NCBI RefSeq assembly: GCF_021018805.1 | Contig: NC_086248.1 | Coordinates: forward strand, 59,897,485 to 59,961,484 | Origin: Prinia subflava | Lineage: Eukaryota; Chordata; Aves; Passeriformes; Cisticolidae | Direction: 5' to 3' | DNA: 64,000 bases | Shown: one piece after another, positions 27,701 to 42,700 of the stretch | Position numbering within the stretch: position 1 is the stretch's first letter | How the letters are laid out: each line of letters begins with the position of its first letter | Made by a program: the position numbers and the translations under genes | The notes under the pieces: generated by a model | What the model saw: only the letters and a program-made list of their open reading frames with translations | Told to the model about the DNA's origin: nothing | The model's database searches: none

Positions 27701-30700
27701 TGGACTGACAACGACATTCTCCCTTGCCTCTGGAAAAAACCCTTTAATGCTTTCACATTTCATATACACTCACTTGTCTTGGTGTACCTCACTTGGGGCC
27801 ATATCTCTTATCTCTTTTCAGACTCACTTCATGCTGGTGTTAGCCTTTGTCACCCATTCCTGCTCCCACAGCTGTTTGCTGCATCCACTTTTTCCTTTTT
27901 GCTTTCGAGCAGATTTCAAAAGGGCCGTTTTGTCTGTGCATGATGAAGTTAAGTCCTTGAGCCTTCTTTCAGGTAGTCCTCCCACGTGGGGCAGAGATTT
28001 GCCTCACACAATAGCAGAATAGGGATTGCACCAGCAAGTCTGCAGGCTGTAAATTAACTTCATGGACCAGGTCATACTGTGCTTTGAAGTTGTTGCTTTT
28101 TTATTTGTGTGCTTCTCCCGTTTAGTCTTCAAGAATATAAATCTCTAGGAAGAATTATCATAGTTTAAAAGCCTTAGACAAATAGCAGCTGGTATTGGTT
28201 CATGGTTTCCAATTGGTTCCAGCCATCCCTGGTTTTGATAAGACTACAAGACAATCCCAGAAATTCCTTGCCTACAGCTTTTGCTAATGCCATTAAATGT
28301 AAGATTGTGATTACCGATGCTTTTGGAGCTGATTAGCCAGTATCCTGTGTGACTGATAAACACTGTAATTTAATTATTTCTTCAGAATGCTCCCATGTCA
28401 TACCCCACTCCCCCTTCTTAGATTATCTTCATTTTAAAATACAACTTCATGCAAATGTTTAATGGGGATTTTGAAGAAGCCTAAGACACACAAGATGCCT
28501 GTGCTCAGCCTGTGTTCAATGAGGACAGGATGCTCCACTCCAGCAGAGCCCAGAACAAGGCTTGCTCTGTTCCTGAGCTATTAAAAGTTGGCTTGGCTGT
28601 GTACCCACAGAGGTGTCATCTCGAAGGGAAAGGCATTACCTGAGCTTGTAGCTTTTGGCTTTGTGAAAAGCTGACAACCATGTTTTCATTCTAGTTGGAT
28701 GCTGACACAGACAAAGTGCTCATCTCTCAATCCCCTATTGGAGTTGTCCCATGTGTAAAGTACTGGCAAGCAGAAGAATGCTCTGAGAAGCATCTGAGAG
28801 CACAAAGAAAGCAAAAGAAAAAAGGGAAAATTATCAAATAAGCCCAAGGAAAACAAAGATTATTCTTTCTGGAGTGCAGGGGATGGGAGTGTCAAATGTT
28901 TGTGAGGAGAGATTAGGCAAGGCATCATAGTTATGTGTATGTCTCTATCCATTTTCATTAGACTTCTGAGAATTGATCTCATGATAAGCTTTTGTAAATT
29001 CTCCTTTTTGCTTTTAATAGTTATTATTTGAAAGATTTTTTAAGTGTACCGTAAATTAAAATTTTGCATTCATACCTGTACAAAATGGTATCTTGTCTTC
29101 CCTTTCTTCACCCTCCTCATCAAATAAGATTTACCTCTTACTTCCAAAAGTAACTGATGCTAAAATTTGTGAGCGCATATGTAAGGAAGCTGGACTGGGT
29201 GGAGTCTCTATCAGTTGTTGCACGAACCTTAGGTCTGTTTTGTTAACAGGGCCTATTTGGCCCTTTCTTTGCTTACTTCTTCATTCTTGAAAGTAAAGTG
29301 GCAAAATACTTAATTCTTGAAATACTTGGCAGCATTATAAGGAAACTGAACTGATTTTGCTTCTAAACGAGCCTAAAGGGCATAGTCCACCTGAGGTTTT
29401 TATATTTGTCGGCTTGTTTCCCGAGTCACAAAGGTGCTTGTCCCAGCCTTGGCTAATCTCAGTGTGAGGTGGTAATGTCCTGGGCATGTGGGGACAGGCA
29501 GGTGTGCCAGAAAAAGGTATGAAGCCAACGCTCATTAGAGAAAAGGTGACAGACTTTCTCCAGAGCCCTGAACCACGTGTTGAGCAGGCAGCGTGCAGGG
29601 ATTGGAGCTGACATTGGAAGGTCAGTGTTGTCAGGGGACCTCAGCAATCATCAGCACACGAGCTTGGTGTACCTTGACCTAATGGACGTGCCTTTTCTGC
29701 CTTCTCAGTTATCAGTGCTTGCTGCCTTTTTTATTTGTACTACTTACAGGTATTACTGTATGCTGTACATTAATTGTACAATCTGCAGGGCAGATTTTTG
29801 CAGCAACTACCAGTATGTAAATTGGGGAAATGAAGAGCAAAATTTGACTTTGGTGCAGTGCATAAGAATATATGTTTAAATAAGTGTGTATGTTTTAAAT
29901 GAATGTGAATATGTTTGTTAAAATGAATGTGTATCTACACAAATATCTAAAAATCTGTCATCTAAACCTTGATTCAGAGCTTTCAGTCTAGTAAATATGT
30001 GAGTCTTCACTTTCCTAATTTTACACTGAAACTGGGTTGTCACATCTTCATGTACCTGTGCTAGATATATTTTAAGAATTGCATATTTACATTCCTACTT
30101 ATGATACAGTCATTTGCATTGTGTCTATATAGCTTTTTTTTGCAGTTTGCCTGGGTATAATCATGTATTACCCTATTAGTCAGAGCAAGAACCACAAGTA
30201 TTGTCTCCTGTTTACATTTAGAGGAACTGTAGGATGGTAGTAAAGAAGTAAGAGAACATAGAACTGTAGATACTTTGCTTTGCACAGTGTGTTAGAGTAC
30301 CTGTTTTCTACTTTGCTTTCAGCCAGCCAGCTACACAATCTAAGCTAAAAAAAACAAGACTGATTTCCAAAAAGAAGGAGATGGTGGGAGGGAAGAAAGA
30401 AGAAAAAAAAAAAAAGCCTTTGTGAACCACAGGGTTGTGTTTTTATGTAATTGTTTTTGTGGCTATCAAACTACCCGAAGTTCATGGTATGTTCATCTTG
30501 TCAGTATGTGTGTAAGACCACCAGCTTTGTTTTATTTCAAGTCATCTTTTGGATTGAGGTAACACAATATGACTGAATGTGTTTTGGCAGAGAGTAACTA
30601 ATCTAATTCATATACTACCAGATGAAAGCAATTTACTATGGGTTTGGGGAAGCACTTGAATTTTCAGTGCAGCCCACAAGACATTTTTCCCCCATTTAAT

Positions 30701-33700
30701 TGTCCCTTTTTATATCCAAACAGATTCAGCAATGGGAACAGAACCTGGAAAAATTTAACATGGACCTTTTCCGAATGCGATGTTACCTATCCAGTTTGCA
30801 AGGTGGGGAGCTCCCAAACCCAAAGAGCCTTCTGGCTGCTGCCAGTCGTCCCTCAAAACTGGCGCTAGGGAGGCTCGGCATTTTCTCTGTCTCATCCTTC
30901 CATGCACTGGTAAGTCTGAATGCGCTTTCATGGGTGTGTTACACCAAAGCACCATGTGCTTAGATGTGGAGTTGTGCTCAGATAATACATGGCTGCACCC
31001 ACATGCTTTGCTTAGGCAGCCCTGTACCCTTCTCACCCTCTCTGCCTGCTCCTTGACTGCAAATACATTTTCTTCTACAGGATATGGCAATGAGGGGTTT
31101 TTTTTTCCCCCCAGAGGACTCCAGACTTGGACTCCCTCCTAAAAAGGAAGTATTCTTAGAACAGGCTAAAGCTAGAGACAATTCAAAATTAAATGTCCCT
31201 TTTTTAAGAGCTGTGGGCTGTGTTTCTAAAGAAGAATGAATGAGATCCTCAGCTGCTGTAAACTGTTGCCACCCCGTCAGCATCAAGGGAAGTACAGCAG
31301 TAGCAGGTTTGCCTCTGCTCTTTAACCTTGGCAGGGCTGCAAGGCTGATCTTGGCAGAGAGGGCTGGACCACATTTGCTGCATGTGAAGTCTGAAGAGTA
31401 GTACTGAAAGACACCAGGGAATGTGTTCCTCTCTGCACTGTTTTTATCTGTGTGGTTTTTGCCATTCCTTGTTAATAACTCAATGCCATAGCATTTATCT
31501 CCTATGCTTGGCAATTTGGAGAGTCTGCCTTCCTGTAACAATTTGATATCTGAATGATAGGTTATCATTCTTCTTCAGAGCCTTTTCATTAGCTTTTGTT
31601 TTACAGAGCAATGTTTTCTCAGATTCTCCCTTCCTATGGCTTCTAATTTTGCCCCATGACAAAAAGTTATGCTGCCACGCCCCTGGAATACTGAAACAAG
31701 CATCACTGCTGAAAGTTTAAAACATTGTCCTTGCACTTTTGCATATTACACTGAGATGAACTGAAGTAACCCCCATTTGATGCCTCAGGTTGAAATAACT
31801 GTCAATATTGTGCTGTTATGAAAGTGATACAGGAGGGTTTGTCTCTGTTTAAACAGATCTGCTCCAGGGATGAAGCTGCTCTCAGGAAACGTACCCTGTC
31901 TCTGTCACAAAGGGTTCGAAATAAGAAGGGTTTATTTTCCTCTCTGAAAGGACTGGACACATTGGCAAGAAAAGGAAAAGAAAAGCGACCTTCCATAACT
32001 CAGGTAGGTCTTATTTGTTGGGGATAGCACAGAACAGCTTGTTTCTTCTGGGGTTCATCCTGTACCCTCTGCTGTTGGTACACAGGGTAGAAGACATTTG
32101 TCCATCAAATCTGCATCCAAGGTTTCAGTAGGTGTGGCAAACTTGCAATGGGATCATCACCTTTGAAGGATATATGTCTAATTTGGGGGGGTTGTGATAA
32201 ATAAGATTGGTGAATGACAGGTTTTGACCCAGTAATTTAATTATCATCAGCATAAGAGCATCAGGTTGGACTTTATGACAAAACATCCCCTCTGGCACAT
32301 TGCAAACTGATTGGAAGTAGGGTTTCTTTTAAGATAGCCTCTATGCACAGTCCTTAACACAATGTGTGCTTGTTTGTGACTCGGACTCTGAAGCACTGTT
32401 GCAATTCAATATAGAGTGACATAGGTGAGTCTTCGAGGGAAAAAGACACTCTGCAAAGACAGACATCTTTGGCATGGCCTCTTAAAGCAACACACATTTC
32501 CTGGAAGTGCATTTTAGCCACCAGGAAAAGACTTCAGTCATGCAGGGAGTCAGCTTTCAGTATAGACAGCTGACAAATAGTTCGAGACGAGTTTACTGAA
32601 GACTTGGCACTGGTTTGGTGTGCAGGGTCAGGCTGGCTCTTGGGAGTGGGACTGTGCTGATGTGTGCCCCCACTGAAGGGCTGCATTGCTGGTGAAAACA
32701 CAGCATCTTTTTCTCCTTCTGAAACAACTGGGCCATGCTTACGTTTAGTGCAAGCTGCACACTTCAGGAGTCTGTGTTTTCTCAATAAAAGCTCAGTTAT
32801 ATGAAAACAAAAGTTTGCTGCCTTTTCTCTGAAAGAAAATGTAAATAAGAGCAGAGACACGTCTTGTCAGTGAGGCAGAAGCTACAGAGGTGCACTCTCA
32901 CTTGAAACACTACTGTTTTCACCAGCCTCTGCCATATCTGCTGTTGCTCCTGCAAAGCAATATTTTGTGCATTGTTCATTAGGTAACTGTGTTCCTGTTG
33001 TTCCTTGGTTTTATTAGTCACAAAATCTCTGATCAGCACTTGAAAATTGGCTGCTCTTGCATGTCTGGTAGTCTGTTACAGAGCATTTAAACAAGCCTAT
33101 CTGTACATGTCCTGCAATAGACACAGAGCTGAGCCAACAGATCCAATGTTGCAAAAGAACACATCAGGATTTTCTGGTCTAGTGATTTGTATTTTTAATA
33201 GGTAAATATCACTGGCATTAAACTTCTGCTGTTACACATTTTAGCATATTGATCGAGGTGTGTTAACATGGTGAAATTGATTAATAAAACTCAAGCCTGT
33301 CTTAAAAAAAGAAGGAACTAAAGCAGAAATTTTCCCTAGGTCATCCTTTTCATATAACTTCCCCTGTGTTTCTCAGCAGCAGAGTCTGGTCTGGGAGTCC
33401 TGCACCTTTATTTCTTTATTAATATGAGCCCTGAGGGAAGGAATGTTATGCCCTTTAGCTCTGTTCCCAGCAGAGCTGATACCTCGCACTGTTTTTAACG
33501 GGGTAATACGTCTTCTCTTGTGCTTTATAGCCCATGAAGGGGATTCTGTGGAGCTCAGGGACAGGGAATCTTATATCTGGGCAAGGAGAGGCTCCTGCTG
33601 CCCTCCCAGTGCTTTTCTGGGCAAAGAGAAGGAAGGCCTGGGAAGGCAGAGGTGCCCCCAATGGGACATTACCCTTCCTATTCCAAACCTTGCAACCAGC

Positions 33701-36700
33701 TGGGCCAAAAATGTTTTCATTTTCATAGACAAGCTGAGACTCTTGATTTTTTTTTTCTTTCTGTAATTAAACATCCTGCAATCCAAGGAAATGTAAATGC
33801 TGAGTGTTGCCCATAAAAGTGAGGAATTTTTATGGGCATGGCTTGAAAACTGACCCATGAACCTAGAAGATGGCTGAAAACACCCACATCCTTGCTCAGA
33901 CTTGTGTATATGCACATAATTCTATATCAAAATCAGAATAGGCCTGAGGATAACTTTCTTGTCTCTTTCAGCCAGCTGGGTTAAGCAGAGAAGTGGAGTT
34001 TACTTCTCTGCTCATTGTGTTGAAATGTTTTTGTCAAACAATAGATTAAAAAAAGTCTTGCTTTCTTGGATTTAAGTTCATTTGACTGTAGATGGTATGT
34101 TTTAATGTACAGTACTCTAGCTTCAAAATCAGATGGTATGTTCTTGAATATCATTGTGTCAGAGAAGTTTGTAATTTTATCTTGTTTATTTTTATGGCAT
34201 TAATAAGAAAGTTCAAAGTTTCTGTACTGGGAAGCTTTGGTAAACATTGATGAAGTAGCTCAGTCCTACAAATCAGTTAAAACTGTGCTGTAGCAGATGG
34301 GGGATGTCTAGGCTCACATTATCCTCAGTTTCTTAAATGCTTATCTGCTTTCTTATGTCTAAATGGTGAACTGTTTTGACAAATCATAAGGAATAAAATA
34401 CTTTGATTACATCTGTGGGTGAGACCAGGAAGTTCAGAAGTGGCACTCTTTATTTGCATTGGCAGAAACTGGATTTTGTATGAAATCTAGAGTTTGTTGT
34501 TGTTTTGGATTATCTGAAAGGCTTTTGCTAATACTAAAACTCCCCAAAAGCTCAGCTGTAAGTGTGATATTGTCCTAATTTGTTGACTGCAGGAGTTAAA
34601 GAAATGTTTTTTTAAATTTGCAGTTTAGGAAGGTAATGTTATTGCAAATCTTAATGTCATATATAAAGTGTATAGGTCTATCCTCGTGTTTACACCAGCC
34701 TTATCACTGAAATACTGTATCCATAGCCATTTATTGGATTAAAAAAAACCCCAAACAAAAGAATTAATAAGCTCAGCACCTTTGTGGGATACCAGTTGTT
34801 AAATTTTCAAAGCACGTGGGCAATGTACATCTCAGGTCCTGCCTTCATCACTTCCAAAGCAGACACAGTAATCAGCTAATTTCATTAATTAATAGCGTGG
34901 GGTTTGGGTCAACTCTGCTTTTAAAGCTAAGCTAAAAGTTTCAATCGATAGTGCCAAGAAAACTGGTTAGAAAAGATGAAAAACTGTAGGTAGAAGGTTT
35001 TAGAAACCAGCAACAGTGATTTAAAATAGTCCCTTGAAGTCATGATGAGATTTGTAGCTCTCCCTATCAGTATCCAGAAGAGTGAAATTTGTAATTCCAA
35101 TATAGTGTATGATTTGAAGGTAAATTACTTTTATCTTATTACTAAATAGTAGATAGGAAAAAACAAGAACGTGTTTTATATGTATTTGAATCGGAGTGTG
35201 CATGTAGGTTAAAAGAGAAAATCTGCTTAAATTTTCTTTATATGGAGAGAGTTGTATTTCTTTATTACTTCTAGTCAGAACAAAGCAATAAAAAGTACAA
35301 AAAGATCCCTGGGGCTTAGCAGGTTGATATATATTCCTTAATTTAGTTTAATTTTTGGTTTTTTTCAGTGGATTTACCCAAAACAGATAAGAAGTAAAGG
35401 TGTTTATTTGTTCAACCTACTTATTTATCTGTGATATTTTCAATAGGTGTTTGATTCAGCAGGAGGACATGGATTTGCTGGCGTGCAGAATTCAGCCAAC
35501 TCTGCTGAGGTATGATATGCCTGTTCTCATTCTGCATCATCATGTTTCTGAATTTCTCTAGGAATGCATTTCTCTAAGGTAATGGTGGGGCTGTTTCAGA
35601 GACCTAAAGAGGTTCATAAAATGTATTTATTGTTAGATGACAGGATTATAACTCTGCTAATGAAACTACTTTAATATAAGTTTCTGAGCATTCATGGTAA
35701 GCTTTAAAAAACAAAACAAAGTCAAACCAACCCCCCAGAAGCTTCTTCACACACTAATGCATACAGTCTGTACACTGTGAGAGAGACTTAGGGCCAAGCT
35801 TGTTTGAAAGCATCCTTCACAGAATGGCAAATCATAGGATGGTTTGGACTGGAAGAGACCTTTATAGGTTGTCTAGTCCAACCCCCTGCAATAAACACGA
35901 AAGTCTTCAACTAGATCAGGCTGCTCAGAGTCCTGTCCAAACTGACCTTGATGGTTTACAGGGATGGGATGAAACCCAAGGTATATTTTCCCCCTTTTTC
36001 TGCATCAACAGAACCTTTGTATTTTGAGTTTTAAGGCAGTAAAATCTATGAAAAGTCTGTGGACCATCCCATCAGAGAAGTGAGATTTAATATAAAGCTG
36101 GAGATTGCCCAAGTAAAGGAGAAGGATGGAGCATCCCTCAGCTGCATTACCCAAAAAATAGCTGTGATTGATGTTCTCTGATGCCAGGAGGAGAAGATCT
36201 GCTGTTTTTCCCTGTCTGCCCTCACTCATGGTCCTTCTCCATTCTTTCAGTCTCCCTGGGGCATAGTGTTGCCATCCCCCAGTCTGCAAGGACATCTCCC
36301 AGTGACAGCAGCTAATCCTTTAACACTGTTTTGCCTGCTGAAAGTATCTTCACATTTTGTCGGCTCTTTGAAAAAGTGGATTGAAATACCCGAATTCCCT
36401 TTGTTACTTGTCCACTTGCCAGTTATTTCCTGGAGTGGGAAAGTATTTAAACCAAATCACTCCTCTCTTTTCAAAAGAAATTGTAATTATGGGGTTGAAA
36501 TCAACTCCTGTAGAGAACGCTTAACAAATTCCTCCAAAGTGTACCAATGTGTATGGTGTGACATGGCATCCATGTCCCATCTCAGAGACAGCAAACACAA
36601 TTCATTCCTGTTCAAACATGCTGAAACGTGGAAAGGTTTGCCACATGAGAAGTGGCCAAGTCTCTTGGGCCCAGCCCCTGAAGGTTTCTCCTGAAGGGCT

Positions 36701-39700
36701 GTGACACCAATCCCTTGGTTGGATGCCAACTCCCTCGGTGCTGGGACGTTGATGGAGCTGCCTTGTACAAGAGGGTCTGCTGTGGTTCTCTTGTCCTCTG
36801 GCCTAACAAGAGCATTTACTCCTCCTGAACACTTCTGAAGAGACAGAGAAATGTTTTGGAGGCACTAGGGAGCAGGCAGAATGAAATGCTCTCTCTTTGA
36901 AGTGTCAGCAAAGAGACAAAGTCTGTCTCCTTGTCCCAGCTCTAAATAAAGCAGCCTTCTCCAAATTCAGGCAGGGGCTCACAGTCCTGTTCCCCAGGTA
37001 GAGGGGAACCATCAGAGGTGGCTGCAGGTTTTAGGCCAGAATTAAAAATTTAGCAGGGTTGTCTTTCAAGATTAGGAAAACCCACACAATTTAGGTGCTG
37101 AGCAGAGCTCTGGAACTAGAAAAACATTTTTTTTTCCTTATTATTTCAACCCGATTTCTGAAACCTTTTTTTCAATGGGTACTAAATACAGCGTGGGCAT
37201 TTTTAAGATCCTGACATTTTGGTGAATCATACGACAACTCAGAAATGATTCATCATAACTTTGAAAACCGTTACTCTGGCATCAGCCTGGTTTCACTGGC
37301 TGATTTAAAATGAAAAAAAAAAAACCAACAAAAACAGCATCAAAACTTTTATGAAGTGCTGTCTGTGGAGGGCAGCAAATGACAAATAGTGAAGTCTGCC
37401 AAGGAAGCTGTATTTTCCCTGAAAAGGATGATAAAACCAGAGGCAACTAGTGGGAGGAAATTCTGAAGTAACCTATTGGTGCTGCAGCAGCCCTGTGGCA
37501 CAACATGTGACAGTCTGCAAATCCTGGCACCTCTTTCTGGAAAATTGGATGGGTTGTTATAACTTCATGTGGCAGTGAATGAATGAACTATTGTGGAATT
37601 GGTCAATGCAGGCATAACAGGAAAAAAAAAAACCCTTTTCATGTCAGATTTTCTGAGACGGAAAATGTGGATGAAGCAACGGCTTCTTGACTGCAGTTAA
37701 GGAACTGCAGTCATGTTTAATAACAGAGGAAGTTTATCTCAAATTGTATGCTTGAGCATCAGTGTACATGGCAAGGAAAGGATGTGGCTCATGTTGGCTG
37801 CAGAGCTTTCTGTCCTGTTATAAAAGCTTATATCAAAAGGTGGCCTTGAACCTATTTCTCATCACCTTAATCCTCTATGATATGAGGTTATGGGTTTTTT
37901 CATCTCTGGAAATAGCGAGATTTATTTCAGTTGCACAGATTTGAAGGGCTAGTGTTGCAGGGCAATAAACCATTGAAGTAGTTGCAAGCCTCCATTGCTG
38001 AGGCAAGCATAGCACTGGTTTTCCCTGGAGGAAGCCACCAGGAAAATTCAGCCTCACTCATTTGTGCTAATCTTTCGCAGCCTTCCTGCCTTGCCTCCTT
38101 GCCCCCTTTCTCCTTTCTATTATTTACACTGTGGAGGTAGGTCAGGCTTCATTCTCAGGCAGTTGATTTAGTGCTGGGAGGATGAGAGTTCCACGGGAGT
38201 GATCTTCTTCAGCATCACCAGCATCACGAGCAGGCTGTACCTACAGCCACCAAGGTCAAACTTCACCTGGTGTAGATTTCAACACTACGTTAATTGCAGT
38301 ACGTAACATGACTCCTGTTATGTATAAGTTGATAGATTTCAGTAGGATTTCCATCACCTGTGTTAATTGAAATTTCATGTTCAACTAGTTAAAAGGGACG
38401 GTTGAGCAAGACAGACAAGATTAATGAACAGACTTAGTTCATTAATATTATTCCACCAAACCAGTGTTATTCTGGCATCACATTATTACTATGCCACAAT
38501 CTGGGTTGTCTGTAACCTGAATTCCTGCGTTGTTTGGTGATTACCTGGATACAGTTCCTTGCTTCATCGTTTTTACAGCCACAGTTGTTATTTGCAAAAA
38601 GAAAATAATATTGGTCTCTCTGTTGCTATTGACAGATTGTTGTCAATAACTTTGTTGCCTGCAGCAAGGGAAAGAGTCCCTGTGCAGCTTTTACAGCAGC
38701 TTTTAATTGCGGTGCACTGCTGGGCTTGTGTCCCAGTGGAGAGGGGGCAGAACTGTGTAATCAAGGGTCTTTATTTGGCAACAAATCCCCCCCAGCCCAA
38801 CAAACAAACAAAAAGTACTAACGAAAGCATGAAAGAGGTAGAGATATCTGAGAACAGCTCAGCGTATCTTAAGATATGCCTTGGATGGAAGTCTTGCCAC
38901 TCTGTGGAGTTTTTGTCCCTTTCCAGTGACTGCATGGACAATCAAGGGACACCATCTGCACAAACTTAAATGCCTTGATAGAAGTGTGATGTGCAAATAG
39001 GCTGGCCCAAATAACATGTGAAACTCCAAATTCTGAACAGATTTTGGTGTTTGTCTTCTCCTAGCGTGGCTTCCTTTGAAACATGCAGCCTCAAGTGCAG
39101 TACAGGAGAAAGTGTGAAAGTGAAGGGTGAGAAAGTGACAGGGAATTTATTTAGGACTGATGTTATTTGATCAAGCCGAGTGGCATTGGAAAGAGGGAGA
39201 ATGTGGAGCAAGCTGGTAAACAGGCAAATACCCTCTGCTGCCAATGAAACACGATGTTCTCAAACTGTAAATAGAATAGGAGCACTTTCTTTAGTCCTTT
39301 GTTTTGTTATGGCTAGCCTTGCTCCACGGTGCTCTCTGCTGGCATTTTGTTGTCATTTTCTGACAAAATGATGGTAATTCCGGTTATTTATGTATTTAAT
39401 TTACAGAGTTATTTTACATTTATTTGTTAGGTAAAATTGTAGTTGTCAGTTCTTCTTAAAAATTTATTTCCACTGTCATATACCAGGTAGCTACATATTT
39501 CCACAGTCAGTTAAATCAGTGATTAGTATGAGATAAAGGCATGAAATTCCAGGATGGGAAAGCACAGCGAGTTCTGTCTGAGCTCTAGAAAATCAGGTCT
39601 TCGACATGAATGAGAGCAGGTAACAGAACTCTTTCCCTGGCTTGCCTTGGGGAAAATACACAGCACTGGTTTTGAATACATGGCCACTGCAAACTGCTAA

Positions 39701-42700
39701 TGTAATTGCACTTTTTTGTTTTGTTGTTTTGTTTTTTTTAACATGCACACGTTATACCTTTCTCCCTTATTTCCAGCAGCAAGTCGACGATTTTTTGAAT
39801 GTCTACTGCTCAGTGCCAGAGAGTGTCCAGAAGGAGAACGCTTGGGAAACACAGACGTATGTTCATTTCTGTGATGGCCAAGCAGTGGCGCTGACACTCA
39901 AGCCAGAGCACAGGGTGGAGGATGTTTTGTCTTTGGCATGCAAGGTACTTGTTTTTCATGCACAATTTCGCCTTGTCAATAGCTGTGGACTCTAGAAGGA
40001 AGGTAGTATATCAGTGGATGCACAAATAGGGAAAACTGTGATAAGATTATCATTATATATAATAATACAGTAATGACATAACATATAATACTAATAATAC
40101 ATAATAAGCATCTCCCTGTCACCGTTTCAAGGCACATTGCTCTGTTTCCTTAGCTGTAGTTTTTATGTGCCGTAGCCAAGGCAGCAGGGTTGTGGAAAGG
40201 TTTTCAAAAAGTGTTGCTGGAGACAGCCCACAGGGGGTACTTCAAGAGCAGCAACAGTGTGCCAGGTACTCAGCCCTGGGAAGTCTCAGCACGTGTCCAC
40301 TCTCTGTTGTCCTTGCAGCAAACCTGGTTGTTCTGTGCAAATTAATCACAGAGGAGCAACAGGGACTTGAGTTGAGTTAGAGCCAGGAGATTAAGATATT
40401 TAAGATTTCTGTGACAAACGCCATCCTATAGGTTTGCTTCTGAAAGGACCTTTCTAATTAAATACAAGCTCTATATGTGAATTTCTAAGAGTGAGTTCAC
40501 TTGTGAAAGTCAGTGCTAGCAATATGAGAGGGATTTTTGTAGATCATGGAACAGAAAACTGAGTCACGGGTTGAAGGTAAAATAGAAATACCAGTTTTAG
40601 CCACAGACCAAACACCAGCACCTCTGGACCATTGTAACCTACCTCATGTTTCTGCCTCCATACATATCAGTGCTTGAATTTAGCTCCTAGTTCTAAAACT
40701 TCGTGATTTGAGTAACTTAAATTATGCTAAACAGCTTTTTGGGAAACATAACTCTCTACCCCCAATTTCTGTTTTCTGGCCAACTGGTAAATATATTTTA
40801 TTTACTTCACAAGGGGAAAAACAGGAAAAAAAGGAGTTCTGTGCCAGACAAGATCCAGCTGTAGCTTTTGGCATAGGTTACAGTGGATTTCCCTGTGAAC
40901 TCATTGAGCTAGCTTGAAGTTAATGAATTTTGAGGCTTTAATGGAGGAAAGGGCCCAATTTAATGGCTCTTTTCATGTGCTAATATTGGGTGAAAAAAAA
41001 AAAAAAAAAAAGCAAAGCTTTTAACAATCCAGAATAAACTATATTTTTTAAAATCAAAATGAGCACTCTGATTTAGGCGAGTCCCAATGCATCTCCAGGG
41101 CATCGTTCAGAAGAAATTATCTTCTCGTGGCTTCTCCCGGTGGAGACTGAATCCTTGAGAAAATGTTTAATGTTTGGCTTTACATTTAAAAACTTGGCTG
41201 TACCCTGTCAGGCTGAAGGGATTGTTTAATACACGACTCGGCCACCAGGTGGCAGGGAAGAGCCAGGACATTCCGAAGTCCTTAGGGTTCCATGCCAGAC
41301 CCCTGGAGGAGCAAATAAAATTTATAGAAGTAAAATTAGGTTGAAAAGGAAATTCCTTACCTCTCTAATTCTGTCATTCCAAAATATTTGTAATTATAAA
41401 GCTGACTTTTAATTTTCATTGTCTGTATCACATGAAAATTTAGTTTTAAATTCCTTGATTTTTTTCTTAAATGTCTTTCTGTTTTATTTTGTCTTTCTAT
41501 TGTGTGTGTAAAGCTTTTCATTCTCTAATGCTGAATACTTTCTGCTCATCTATCCTGGTTCTTTTACTTCTTACATTTTCATTCTGCTCTGGTGAGTGTA
41601 AGGAATGTTTCTTCTTAACAGAAAATGTTTGAATGCTATGTGGATAAGGCTAAAGTTCAGAAGAGTTGTTAGGGTTTTTTTTTTTTTCCTTCATCCATGC
41701 TTTATGAGGTTTATACTTTTCTAATTTCTGTTTTCCATATGAGCTTTTTGGATAGCACATATTAAAAAAACCAAACTTGTGCATTTGAAATCAATTTTTC
41801 AGGATACAGAACACAAGTAACTTATAAACTGTAGCATGTAATAAAATGTTAACTACCAGTTACTCAGTACAGCTAGATTTTTTAAGCTGCTGAGATGTGT
41901 TAAAGGAGTTAAATAACCCTCAGGGAGGCTGTCAGTCCACTTTTTTTTTGAAATGTTGCTTCCTCCTGTTTTAGAATTGGTGGTCTATTAATATGCTGAA
42001 ATGAAATGTTTTTTGCCATGGTCTCACCAGTATCCTGATTTTTTCAGAGCTTCCCATCAGGGGCTCAGCACTTTCAGGCTCATATCTTTTGGGAATATCC
42101 CTATTTCCCTTTGGCTTCCTGTTGAGACAGGATCTTTCCTTTGACCTCATGTGGTAAAAAAAGAAAATAGGGGAAACTCTCTGATCGTAAATGAAACCCA
42201 GCAGTAAAAATAAAATCTACTAAAGGCAAAGCCTTAGGGAACCTGCTTGCCATCCCATCCCCTCTCCTGACTGCCTGTACGTGCACACACGTTTTCTACA
42301 TCAGAAGCAAAAGCTGCTGAGCAGAATGACTCATTAGAAGTAGTCACAGAAAAAGGTAGTTGTGAGTGTTCAGTGCATAAGACAGAAGACTTGAGATGTC
42401 TTTGAAAACATATACTAGTGCTCAGTTAATCTAATAGCCAAGACATAGTGTTTATGAAAGGATTTGATCATAAGGCAAAATAGAAATAGCATTGTAACTT
42501 TATATTTTAAGCAATGCATCTAGCTTTGCTTATACTAGAAAAATAGGTTGAAAATTACTTTTTGAGATCGCTTTTGCATGATTTTAGAAGCTTGTTGGGT
42601 GTGTGTTGCTTCTCTGTCTTCTAGGATTCTGGAAATAAAAAATGAATTCCAAACTCCATTCTTTTTCTTCTTTAGATGAAACAGCTGGAGCCAAGACACT

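Larger units (their letters stand above)
21336..30723 (+). other. TIAM2 intron between coding exons 4 and 5
   Basis: A 9.4-kb GT-AG intron, the largest within the coding part seen here. It holds simple repeats (AAAC/AAC at 23952-23980, AAT at 24115-24134, A15 at 24973-24987, an A-rich run near 30403-30415). I see no second gene or recent transposon in it. Confidence 0.85.
39945..42675 (+). other. TIAM2 intron between coding exons 8 and 9
   Basis: A 2.7-kb GT-AG intron. It contains an AT-rich patch at 40045-40110, an A19 run at 40993-41011 and a CTCF-type motif at 41242-41255. Confidence 0.85.

Noticed and set aside
27433..28022. Consecutive Leu/Ser/Phe-rich frames on the plus strand
   Set aside because: Pyrimidine-rich intronic DNA gives long hydrophobic frames by chance; there are no splice borders or conserved motifs.
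30978..31568. A 196-codon open frame on the minus strand
   Set aside because: Intronic, with no recognisable domain and overlapping no splice pattern; probably a chance frame.
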